The notes under the pieces are model-generated. The model was not told where the DNA came from. It made no database searches and saw only the letters and a program-made list of their open reading frames with translations. This document shows, in pieces, positions 1 to 9,347 of a stretch of 64,000 bases of DNA. Each line of letters starts with the position of its first letter. The stretch's first letter is position 1. The translations under genes were made by a program, and so were the position numbers. This stretch comes from Kappaphycus alvarezii (lineage: Eukaryota; Rhodophyta; Florideophyceae; Gigartinales; Solieriaceae): NCBI GenBank assembly GCA_002205965.3, contig NADL03000591.1:248001-312000 (forward strand), read 5' to 3'.

Positions 1-39
1 CAATACAAGGATCCAAAAGCACCTTTCGAAAAAAAAGGG

Positions 40-1375
40 TTGCTTTTACTAAGAAACGGAAAGATTTGCGTACCAGAAGGAAAATTTAAAGTCAAGTTAT
101 TACATGACTACCATTTTACTCCGAATACTGGACATTTGGGAATTTCAAAAACAATCAATAGAATATCACCGAAGTTTTACTGGAAAAACCTTCGTACAGA
201 TGTACTTCGATACGTTCGTTCTTGCCACTTCCGAAGAGATAAACCATCCAATCAGAAACCCGCAGGTCTTTTACAACCTCTTGATCCACCGAAAACCAAA
301 TGGACTCACATAAAGATGGACTTTATTATACCACTTCCAAGGTCAAAGGAAAGAAACAATGGCATCTTAACTGTCGTTGACAGATTATCAAAGATGATCA
401 GAATTATACCAACCAAGCCTAAAATAGATGCTCCTTCAACTGCCAGGCTGTTCAAGGACCACATCTACAGAAGCCATGGAATTATGACGAATATCATTTG
501 TGGTAGAGATTCTATTTTTATGAGCAAATTTTGGAAGAGTCTGTTCCACCTTCTGGGTACCAAGATATCCCCTTCTTCAGCGTATCACCCACAAACAGAT
601 GGACAATTCTGAGATTATGAACAAAAATATCGAAGAAATGATTCGTTCTTTTGTTAACTTCGACAAATTGGATTGGGACAAATACTTGGTAGACTTCGAA
701 GTTGCTTACAACTCATCTATTAATGCTACTACAACATTCTCTCCGTTCTTCCTCAATTATGAAATTCACCCTAAAACTGTCCCTTTGGATATACTCTCCG
801 CAGACAACCCTGCCGCAACACAGTTCCTCAAAAACATGCAAGGATCACTGAAAAAAGCCCAAGAACAAATCAAAAAATCAAATGAATCCACTGCCTTGTA
901 TGTCAACAGAAGTAGAAGACCCTCTTCTTATAAAGTTGGTGACAAAGTCTGGTTGTCCACAAAAAACCCAGCTCTTGAAGATGATGCAGGATCTCGAAAA
1001 CTGAACCCGAAGTATTGTGGGCCATTCGAAATATCTGAGGACATAAACGGAGTTACGTACCGTTTGATTCTTTCCCAACCAATGATCGATAGAGGAATTC
1101 ACAATGCTTTCCATGCTAATCTCTTTAAGCCGTACTTTGAAGATGAGTTTGATCGAAAAACTCCGCCGCCACCACCTATGCAGGTCCAGGACGGACAAGA
1201 AGAATACAAGGTCGAAACCATTCTCAGTCACAAGAAACAAAACGGAAAAACCAAATATCTCATTAAATGGAAAGGATCTGCAGACAGCGAGAACTCATGG
1301 CTATCAGAGAAGGATCTCAAAAATTGTGAATATCTGCTACACAAATACAAGAATCGGGGCGATTCTTCTTTGTAG
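40..1375 (+). pseudogene. Ty3 integrase with chromodomain, frameshifted
   Basis: This is the C-terminal part of a pol polyprotein that joins element cDNA to the host chromosome. An HHCC zinc region (GHLG, then SCHF where the second Cys of the CxxC pair is missing) is followed by the DDE core: Asp in HIKMDFI, Asp in IICGRDSIF and Glu in SEIMNKNIEE. The core is split near 607-611, where one extra base in the conserved QTDGQSEIMN motif moves the frame; copy 2 keeps the motif in frame at about 4012-4030. After the core come a GPY/F motif (KYCGPFEI) and a chromodomain (YLIKWKGS, ENSWL) that in known chromoviruses targets modified histones. The open frame begins without an ATG because it is internal to pol. 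The frameshift and lost zinc ligand make it inactive. Confidence 0.9.
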
Positions 1376-1385
1376 GGGGGAGTGA
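1371..1385 (+). other. polypurine tract of chromovirus copy 1
   Basis: A purine-rich run (TAGGGGGGAGTGA) sits directly after the chromodomain stop codon and directly before the TG that opens the LTR. This is the expected place of the plus-strand primer. Copy 2 has the same arrangement (TAGGGTGGAGTGA) at 4793-4805. Confidence 0.7.
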
Positions 1386-1887
1386 TGTAACGATTGTGCC
1401 CCCAAATCCAAGACAGTATCCCGCCAGTAACCGTTACCAAGATTTATACTGTACCAAGACATCAGCGCAACTTGTGCACTGTACCCAGAAATCGGTGTAA
1501 AACACAAAACCCGTACCACCCGTGCCGAACCAATCACATAACGCCATTGTGGCGATCTCGCGTGGTTCTCAAAACTTCTCCCACCTCACCAATCAGCAAT
1601 TACTTTATGTCTTCTTGCCAATTGGACCAATGGAACTTTGCCATGATGTTTACTGCTGTCAACCTCCCTGATAGTTTCTACATGAATCTTCAAAACCTTT
1701 TAGTTTCGTGCCTTTAGGGCCGTTCCTCTAGAAAACCTTTGAATGTAGCATCTTCTGCCTACAATTTACCCTTGTTGTCGTTGAGTACTGTTTCTAAATA
1801 AACCCTGGTCTGAAGCTCCGGCCTGTTTACCGGAAGCATCAACCAACAGTTCATCCATCGATTACCTTGTGTGCGCCCAATCCCCCA
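1386..1887 (+). repeat. 3' LTR of chromovirus copy 1 (LTR-A)
   Basis: About 502 bp, opening with TGTAACG after the purine tract and ending near ATCCCCCA. A TAAATAAA element with CCCTGG after it (about 1794-1806) matches the TATA position of LTR-B (TATATAAACCC). The end is inferred from where sequence coding for the next element's RT region starts, so it may be off by a few bases. Confidence 0.7.
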
Positions 1888-3253
1888 CAACCCTCGAGAC
1901 GTACAGAAAGTTTCGGAAACATTTGCTGATTTGTTTCCAGAGAAGCTCCCAAGAGGTTTGCCACCGAGAAGGAAACTGAAGTTTGAAAAAGAATTAAAGG
2001 AAGTAGCACAACCACAGAAGAAAGTTTTCTATAGACTTTCTGACAAAGAGATGTTAGAACCCCGAAAAAACTTAGACGAGCTACTTGAAGCTGAGTTTGT
2101 TAGACATAGTAAGAGCCACTGGCGGCTCATTTTCTGTTCTTGAGCAAGAGGGACGATGGTCTACGGATGTGTGTGGATTACAGAGCCGTAAAACGGCCTA
2201 CTATAAGAACGGCTATCCCTTACCACAAACTGAAGATATTTTCGACCAGCTTAAAGGAGCAAAGTTCTTCAGCAAAATTGATCTTAGATCTGGATATCAA
2301 CAGATTATATTACACGAAGATTTGGTTCCATTTACCGCCTTCACTAAACGATACGGGAACTTTGAATATCTTGTTCTGCAGTTTGGACTCACCAATTCCC
2401 CAGCAACTTTCATGAACCTAATGAATGATATTTTCAAGGATAATCTCGACATATCTGTGATCTTCTATCTGGATGATGTTCTCATCTACAGGAAGACATG
2501 GAAGGATCACTTGGATCATATTCGAACTGTACTCGAAATCAACAGAAAAGAAACGTCGTTTGGCAAATTATGTAAATATGTTTTTGAAGTTACAGAAGTG
2601 AACTAAATAGGACACATCATTTCTCAAAGTGGTATTTATGTTGATCCAAATAAGATGATTGCAGTCATGGAATCCCCGATACCAAATAATAAGCAATAGG
2701 TACAGTCTTTTCTTGATTTTGTCAGTCATTACCGGAGATTAATAAAATTCTGTTCAATTCTTGCAAAACCTCTGGCAGAATTGACGAAAAAGTAAATTAA
2801 CAATGGAGCCGCACTCAAAATGATACACTCAAAGTACTCAAGCAAACACTTTGTAGCGCACCGGTTCTCAGAAATTTCGACCCCACACCGCCTATCTACG
2901 TAACGACAGATGCATCACAGTATGAATTTGGCGCATTGTTGGAAAAAAAAGAATCAAGTTCTAAAAAGCCGGTTGCTTTTGAGTCCAGGACTCTTAATGA
3001 TGCGGGAAAAAACTATGCGGCCCATGAAAGGGAAGTTTTGGCCATTGTAGATTCCCTTAAGTAGTAGAGATCCTACCTTTACGGTAATTCATTCACCATT
3101 CAATCGGACCACTATCCCCTAAGATACCTAGAAATCCAAGAAAACGTGTCCCCGAGACAAGTGAGATAGCTGGAAAGATTAGTTAATTTCGACTTCAAGA
3201 TAATCACCATCTCAGGGAATTCAAATGTAGTTTCAGAAGCACTATCAAGGCAA
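1888..3253 (+). pseudogene. Ty3 reverse transcriptase and RNase H remnant
   Basis: The RT fold starts with the usual linker (LPRGLPPRRKLKFE, KNLDELLEAEFVRHS), then a frame change near 2110-2150, then SKIDLRSGYQQI, QFGLTNSPATF and the catalytic FYLDDVLIY (canonical YxDD; Leu at the variable position). The thumb (IGHIISQSGIYVDPNK) lies beyond a TAA at about 2603. RNase H follows at about 2880-3250: TTDASQYEFGALL carries the first Asp, AAHEREVLAIV the Glu, and QSDHYPLRYL a further Asp. Stops include TAGTAG at 3062-3067 in the conserved LKxWR motif and TAG at 3167-3169 where RQVRWLERL is expected. In both cases TAG replaces a conserved Trp TGG. The enzyme would copy element RNA into DNA and remove the RNA strand. 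Confidence 0.9.
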
Positions 3254-3262
3254 CCACAAGAT

Positions 3263-4795
3263 GTGCCGTCACCTGATCACCAAAAAAATTTATTACTCCA
3301 AGAAGTTTATACCAATAAATCCTCAGGATCCAATAATATTTCGACCACAACATTCACGAACACTGAGTTAGTGGGCTTGGAAGAAGATTATGGTAGGGAT
3401 GGCAACCTCAGAACCCATTATCAAGATCCTAAAGCCCGGTTTGAGCGTCGAAAGATCCTTCTACTTAGAAACAAGAAGATCTTTTACCGGAAGGAAATTT
3501 TAGAGTCAAGCTCCGGCATGACTATCATTGCACGCCTAACACGGGATACCTAAGAATAAGCAAAACTATCAACAGAATATCAACAAAGTTTTATTGGAAA
3601 AATTTGAGATCGGATGTAGTCCGATACGTACGTTACTGCCAAGACAGAGAGCCAAAGCAACCAATCAAAAGCCCGCATGTCTTTTACAATCACTAGAACC
3701 ACCGAAAAACAAATTTACCCACATAACCATGGATTTCATCACACCTCTCCCAAAGTCGAGAAGTGGAAACAACGGCGTGTTAACAGTCGTTGACAGACTT
3801 CCTAAGATGATCAGAATGATACCAACGAAAACAAACACAGATGCTCCTGAAACAGCACTGCTGTTTAAGAATCACGTATACCGAAATCATAGATTACCAG
3901 AGAGTATCATATGTGACCGAGATCCCATCTTCATGAGCAAGTTTTGGACAAAACTTTTTGCTCCAATAGGAACAAAGATATCCCCCTCCTCTGCATACCG
4001 CCCATAAACTGATGGACAATCGGAGATAATGAACAGGAAAATAGAGGAAATGATCCGTGCTTTCGTTAGCTTCGACAAATCAGATTGGGATAATTTCCTC
4101 GTAGACTTTGAAGTTGCTTATAACTCCTCTGTGAATGTCACCACAACTTTCTCAGCATTTTTCCTCAATTACGGAATTCAACCACGAACAGTACCCTTAG
4201 ATGTTTTAGCGTCCGACAATCCAGCGGCAGCAGATTTTTAAAACATATGCAAGAAGCATTAAGGAAAGCCCAGAATCAGATCCGAAAATCCAATGAGTCC
4301 ACCACAAAATATGTAAACAAGAAAAGGAGGCCGTCTACATTCAAGATTGGTGATAAGGTCTGGCTATCAATCAAGAACTTATCACTTGAAGATGCGGCTG
4401 GATGACGCAAATTGAAATCAAAGTATTGTGGTCCCTTTGAAATCACAGAAGATATTAACGGTGTGACGTACCGTCTGCAGTTATTTCAACCGATGATTGT
4501 CAGAGGAATATATAAAACGTTCCACACTAGCCTCTTCAAACCGTTCTTTGATGATGAATTCAACAGAAAAATCCCACCTCCGCCACCTCTCCAATTTCAA
4601 GATGGAGATGAGGAATTCGAAGTTGAATCTATACTCGCTCATAGGAAAGAACGTGGGAAAAAATTTCCTTGTCAGATGGAAGGGGCACGGAGATCATGAG
4701 AACTCGTGGCTTACCAAAGCAACCTTAAGAATTCACTAAAACTTTTGAATAAGTACAAGCAGAAACTGAAGAATCGGGGATATTCTTCTCTGTAG
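3263..4795 (+). pseudogene. Ty3 integrase with chromodomain, decayed
   Basis: The remnant runs from the pre-integrase spacer (YQDPKARFERRKILLLRN, also seen at the very start of the window in copy 1) through the zinc region (CQDRE, frame lost near 3640), the DDE core (MDFITPLPKS, IICDRDPIFMSKFW, QSEIMNRKIEEMIR) and GPY/F (KYCGPFEI) to the chromodomain (FLVRWKGH, ENSWL). Breaks include TAA at about 4006-4008 before the TDGQ motif, a frameshift near 4240, TGA near 4404 and a frameshift near 4655 inside the chromodomain. All three catalytic acidic residues remain. Comparison with copy 1 shows which frameshifts are private to each copy. Confidence 0.9.
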
Positions 4796-4805
4796 GGTGG
4801 AGTGA

Positions 4806-5766
4806 TGTTGTATTTCGCTTCACAGGCCTTACAAATTTACAATAATTCACTGTATCGACTTTACTGTAGATTCAAACCACTGGTAACCTTGCAGCCAGGG
4901 CCACTAGTGTCTATTGGACCGTTGTCCTCATATGAGGACAACTTTTAGCCCTTTTTTTTCAGTACAATTCTTTTTTACCTCAGCGCATTTCTTGTCACTC
5001 CGCATTAGTTCATGAGTGTAGATGGCCGATCAAAACAAACTTTTCAAGATTATTGACCTCGGTTAAGCCTAGAGCAATTTTCCCTCACCAGCTTCCGCTC
5101 TTCGCAAGAAGTTGTGAAAACGACTACGTTTTGGAAGGAAAAATAGTTCTTATTATCGTTGGGGGTTTCAGAAACGAGGGCGCACGTACAGTAAAATTAC
5201 TGTACTGTAACTTAATATGAAAAACCTGTTTTCCAGTAAAAATTTCGGCCTTCCAAAACATTTACCTTTCCAAAATGTAACGGAAACTGTCCTCATATGA
5301 GGACAAAGTGTGCCTCATATGAGGACAGAGCATGGTCGTATAGACACTAGGCACTTTGCTGTCATTAAACTTTCCTTAGAGTTCTGAACACAGCGTTTGA
5401 CCCCATTCGTACACTTGGAAAAGTTACGGGCGAGCTGCATACTATGATATTATATCATTGATTTACCAATCAAAAGTTGCCTTGCTATCCTATGCCATCT
5501 GGACCAATGTACTTCTTACATCTTTTCAGAGTATGTCACTCGTGCCGACTACAATTCTGAAAGCGCTACTTACGATACCGTCAGGGCTGTTTAACGTGTT
5601 GGACTTTTAATTCGCTACTGTTAGACTGCATTTTTCTTTAGAATGTAGCTATCTTCAGATCTATATAAACCCCGGTTTGGAGCGGCCGGCTTAACCCAGC
5701 CAGCCTCAACCAAAGTTACAAAAACAGTTCTACCCAAATCTGCTCGTGTCCGCTTAAAAACTCACA
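4806..5766 (+). repeat. 3' LTR of chromovirus copy 2 (LTR-B)
   Basis: Starts TGTTGTATTTCGCT after the purine tract and ends ACTCACA. Without the 441-bp MITE and its 2-bp duplication it is about 518 bp, matching the solo copy at 30498-31013. The two copies align along their whole length apart from the MITE. A TATATAAA box lies at 5662-5669. Confidence 0.85.
4907..5347 (+). mobile_element. 441-bp MITE in LTR-B with TA duplication
   Basis: Present here but absent from the other LTR-B copy (30498-31013), where the site reads CTACAAGGCA against CCAC-TA-[insert]-TA-GGCA here. Both ends carry the inverted terminal sequence GTGTCTATNNGACC, flanked by TA at 4905-4906 and 5348-5349. A TA duplication is typical of Tc1/mariner-mobilised MITEs (known); a CTAG duplication cannot be excluded because the flanks extend that palindrome. 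Inside are three copies of a palindrome, (G)TCCTCATATGAGGAC, at 4924-4939, 5289-5304 and, with one change, 5312-5327. There is no coding potential. Confidence 0.8.
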
Positions 5767-6794
5767 CCTTCGGTATGTATCACGACAATGCGGGCGATAT
5801 CATCGAGTCGGCGTCGTCGAAATCCCAAGTTGCTCCCCCGACGACACGTTGGTCTATACCGCAGCGAAACTCGGCTCACTCATGCGCATCTAGCCTCGGA
5901 TTGAAACAGATATTCGCAAAGTACTTTAAAGTTGATGAAAAAGTACTGCGTCTGCACAGTTTCCTGTAATCTTATTGTGCTCCAACCGGAGCTGCCGGTC
6001 CCAACAACCTCGGCACCGGTGAGCGTCGGGACAAACGGTAATAGTCCCTCAGTACCGCCAAAAGTCGCTTCATACAGCCATTGTTATAAAGTCTACCTTG
6101 TCCTATACATGAGTCTGCCTGATTTTGCACACTTTTGCTGATAAGTGTATTGGAATACATGGTCAGCTGATCAGATTTGCACAGGACTGAAATAGTACAA
6201 TATCATAAATTGTACACGACATGCCCTTTCCCAATGAATATGCAAATATTTTCACCAATTCTGTATGTTGTACAAGAGATCGACAGTTAAACGCGATCTC
6301 CCGTCCAAGTTTGAAGATCCCTCAGCCATCTGTTCCGTCGCTGCAGATTTCGGCGGATCTTGTCTAAATTAAAAAATATTTTCAAAGTGGCACAAAGGCA
6401 TCGTTCCACTGTTACTTCGGAGTACTTGATACGCAAATAATCATCTTTCTTGTTCTTTTTTAAAGCTGATAACAAGAAGCATGCATAAGACTAGAGATCT
6501 GATGAGCTCGGCGCACTGCAGTTCGTTTCATAACTTTATTAATAACAGCATTCACGAAATATACGCGGAAAAACACGCAACTCGAATTTGAAATTATAAA
6601 GTGCATGCACAATGGATCGACGATCGTCGCTTTGAAGCTGCCAAAGGCTTTAAACATGCATCGAACCGCCTCCAAAATGAATCCTCCTACTCCAACTCTC
6701 CCTCTTGCTCTCACCTCTGTCCCTCTCTATCCCTAATCATTTGAAACCCTCCCGTACGTTATTTTTTTCCGTACGCATATTAAGGAGATGTAGA
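5767..6794. other. no supported gene; short open frames only
   Basis: Just after the LTR there is a 64-codon open frame from ATG 5775 (begins MYHDNAGDIIES) that I do not recognise. It could be the start of a gag if this LTR also served as a 5' LTR, but nothing downstream supports that. The rest is AT-rich with no domain or repeat that I can match. Confidence 0.4.
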
Positions 6795-7175
6795 ATGCGA
6801 CAAACACTGGATTGGCGACAGTTCATTCACGAAGCTCAGGATCTTAGCACTTTATTCAACGATTTCAATTCTAATGGATTCGCGCCACAGACTTCACCTG
6901 TTCCGGAAGATTCTTCGCGAAGATTCGAAGCCGCGCCAATCAATCATGCCAAAAGGGGCTACTCAGCGGATACTAAAATACCCTTCAATGAACCGCCCAT
7001 CTTACCATCCCCTATTGAAATGAGAACTGGTGTCCTAAGAAGTGAAAATGAATTTGATGATGCGGATTGGTTAATACGGCCTTGCGAAACACTAGAATCA
7101 ATTCGCGATCTCGACGAGGAAGAAACATCTTCCCAAGATCACAATTTTCACGGAGAACTTACTGAAGAGGAATAG
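6795..7175 (+). CDS. unidentified acidic ORF, 5' part of a decayed locus
   Basis: Open from ATG 6795 for 126 codons to TAG 7173-7175. The same frame stays open further upstream without an ATG, so 6795 is chosen as the first Met. The protein is polar and Asp/Glu/Ser-rich toward its end (RDLDEEETSSQDHNF). After the TAG the frame continues with similar acidic composition to TAA 7305-7307 (FLEECEDGDVSVQRNED), so the true product was probably longer. No family is recognised. It could be the amino-terminal part of the decayed protein whose pieces lie at 7370-10770. Confidence 0.45.
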   Translation: MRQTLDWRQFIHEAQDLSTLFNDFNSNGFAPQTSPVPEDSSRRFEAAPINHAKRGYSADTKIPFNEPPILPSPIEMRTGVLRSENEFDDADWLIRPCETLESIRDLDEEETSSQDHNFHGELTEEE

Positions 7176-7369
7176 GACGCAAGTGAAGTGAACTTAAGGC
7201 TTGTAAGTTTGAATGAAGTTTTTGATTTCCTTCAAACTGACCCAGATGGCAAATTTTTGGAAGAGTGTGAAGACGGTGACGTTAGTGTTCAGCGTAATGA
7301 AGACTAAGATGGGACAGTTGCTACCGGTCCCGGCACAGCTACGTCAGTTGGCAGTGACCGAACATTGAT

Positions 7370-7975
7370 TACACAACTTCGGAAGAAGATGACGCTGATG
7401 ACAAAGTGGGACAATATTGTTGGACTGTTGGTCGTTTGTGGAATTGTGCGGTTTAAAGTATCACAGTACAAAGTAGTTACTCGTCTTTTTAAGAGGGTTC
7501 TGGGCACCGACGGAGTAAAATTTCTTCATATTCAAAGGTAAGACAAGCTATTGTTGAAAATCTCTTTGAAAACTGTTTCCCAGCGAGTTATCTACGCGGG
7601 TTTACCGTGGATGCGAGACGCCTTCTTCCTTCTACAAATAACTTAGACTTGTTGCCCTCGGAGAGCTTCGCGGTAGTCAACTACTGAAATGGTCACCAAT
7701 GTCGGATGAGCTGTGATGCTGCAAAGGCTAGAATGGTTGCGCAGACCGAGTGGGCAAAAGTTGATGTGGCGACGCCATTGATCTAAAATTTCATCCGTAC
7801 AGGGGCGCAAACCCCAGGGTCAATAGACTGGACGCCAACTGTAAGGGATCGAGCAAGACTACTTCCTGCGACAACCTACATCTATGTCCGTGATGGAGAT
7901 GACACCGCTAAGGCGGGTAAGGGTTCTGTCATTAAGGTGAGCCTGAATTATTTCCCCCCTAAGATTAGCAGCATG
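7370..7975 (+). pseudogene. unidentified decayed coding segment
   Basis: Between about 7370 and 7975 the + strand holds long protein-like runs broken by single stops, e.g. TSEEDDADDKVGQYCW, then after 7540 VRQAIVENLFENCFPASYL and, downstream, LLPATTYIYVRDGD ending near 7975. A GTAAGA...CCCAG stretch at 7539-7583 could be a short intron or simply part of a shifted frame. The composition looks protein-coding rather than random, but I cannot assign a family. Confidence 0.35.
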
Positions 7976-8074
7976 TAACAGTTGGAACCTTGAAGTATAG
8001 GTTTGGAGGAGGGGATCCCTCACACAGGGGAGGTATTAACACGCAATAAAAGGTGAAGTAAGAGCAGTTCGGTG

Positions 8075-8700
8075 AGTAAAATCTGCTGACTACACTGCAG
8101 AGAGCGGGAAGATTTCTCTTGAATTGTCATTTAGCGTTGAGCGTGAAGTTGTTAGAAGCCTGATGTGTTCCACAGAACTGCGACCTGAGGACGGGGAGTA
8201 CGATGCCGGTAAAGTTGTATTCAAAGCAATGACAAATAATTCGCAGCGAATTTTATCAGGAGATATTTATGCTCTGTTATCACCCACAGTTACGGATATC
8301 AATGAACTGGATTATCGTGAAGCAATGGTTACTGGGCGCTGGTTTATTTGCGTGCTGGTATCGCGATTCTGAAAGCAAGCAAGGGGGAGTGTTATGAGCG
8401 TTTGATGTGGATAGATTTGTCTACAACTTGTAGTGAAGAGATGCTCGTTCGGAATGGGCGGAGTGCACAGCCTCGAGTTGTGATCCGAATTTTCGGGAAA
8501 TAGTCGTTGTATGGTGGCATTTTCCTTGCCAGTACCGACCGTATGGCGATTATGAATGATGTATGGAAGGAGTAGGTCTGCTCGGCATCATCGGTTGGTC
8601 TTCGAAAGGGAAACAATTATCCTATGTACTGGGTGATCTTATACTGTGACTATTTCAAGCCTTTTTCATCAATGTTGCTCCAAGATTACGCTGGTGGTTT
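8075..8700 (+). pseudogene. unidentified decayed coding segment
   Basis: One frame is open from about 8075 to 8372 (SADYTAESGKISLELSF ... RILSGDIYALLSPT ... VTGRWF). The reading then shifts by one base and continues as AGIAILKASKGECYERLMW and, after a TAG, YGGIFLASTDRMAIMND and NNYPMYWVILYCDYFK up to about 8700. Continuation across frames suggests one protein damaged by indels. No catalytic motif is recognised. Confidence 0.35.
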
Positions 8701-8873
8701 TCACCTCATGCCACTCGCTCTACCTCCTTCGTTTTGAGCGTTGAGGGCTTCCGTACGTTTAATATGGTTGATACCTCCAAACTTCATTACAAGTCTTGTG
8801 CTCCGTGACTCGATTGAAGACATAGCTAATGCCACTGTCCGCGGAGTGGATGGAATCGATCCAAAGGGGCAAA

Positions 8874-8914
8874 TTTCGTGTTTTTCCGCCGGGTTCCCGG
8901 CGGAAAACACGAAA
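8874..8914. repeat. 41-bp near-perfect palindrome
   Basis: The left arm TTTCGTGTTTTTCCGCCGGG and right arm CCCGGCGGAAAACACGAAA are reverse complements except for one extra T in the left arm, with only TT between them. It lies inside the decayed coding locus and is GC-rich at its centre. It may be a cruciform-forming site or the footprint of an excised or mini element. Confidence 0.75.
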
Positions 8915-8954
8915 CTGACCGCCTGGGCCACAAAGCGACAGCGCCGCCGAGCCC

Positions 8955-9243
8955 ACGTTCCTTTACAAGAGTGAGAATGAAAAGTTTACGCGATACAGAT
9001 ACAGCCAGAAGATACATTCGGAGGACTCCGGTCAATTGAGATCGTTTGAGGGCCACCAGGCTATTCGGGAGAACAATATATCAGCAGAAGATGCCAGGAA
9101 TCTTGAAATGATTGCCTCCGCCGAAATGAGCATTCATCCCAAAGTTTTAATTGCTCTGAGCCAGGCGTTGAATAATGCAATGGATGTTATTCCCCTCAAT
9201 GATCGTGGAGAGCCTGTCATAAGTGGTCTTTTCGGTCCATGAC
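8955..9243 (+). pseudogene. unidentified coding segment (about 95 codons)
   Basis: Continuously open from about 8955 to the TGA at 9240-9242: LYKSENEKFTRYRYSQKIHS, then ISAEDARNLEMIASAEM and VIPLNDRGEPVISGLFGP. It has a predicted helical, soluble composition. It is part of the same decayed locus as its neighbours and shows no family match that I can name. Confidence 0.4.
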
Positions 9244-9347
9244 GGTCAAATAATGTTGCACCTGGCCATCTACTGAGAATTACCTCAATGTATGTTTCAA
9301 GTTGATACCAACGAACTCCATGTGGGCCCGCATTGAAGTTCTGATAT

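Larger units (their letters stand above)
1..1887 (+). mobile_element. Ty3 chromovirus copy 1, 3' part
   Basis: This is the 3' portion of a long terminal repeat retrotransposon: integrase, GPY/F module, chromodomain, purine-rich tract and one LTR, in that order. The 5' part lies outside the window. Its right edge abuts the reverse transcriptase region of a second related element, so the simplest reading is that copy 1 inserted into copy 2. The integrases of the two are clearly similar, but their LTRs differ over most of their length and share mainly the TATA-to-end segment. Confidence 0.85.
1888..5766 (+). mobile_element. Ty3 chromovirus copy 2, 3' part
   Basis: A second chromovirus, lacking LTR, gag and protease on its left side because copy 1 abuts it. 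Order of remains: RT, RNase H, integrase, GPY/F, chromodomain, purine tract, 3' LTR. The LTR is interrupted by a MITE. Many in-frame stops and frame changes show long inactivity. Confidence 0.85.

Noticed and set aside
7539-7583. intron in the decayed locus
   Set aside because: GTAAGA and CCCAG ends fit, but the interval also reads as protein-like sequence in another frame, so I do not annotate it as an intron.
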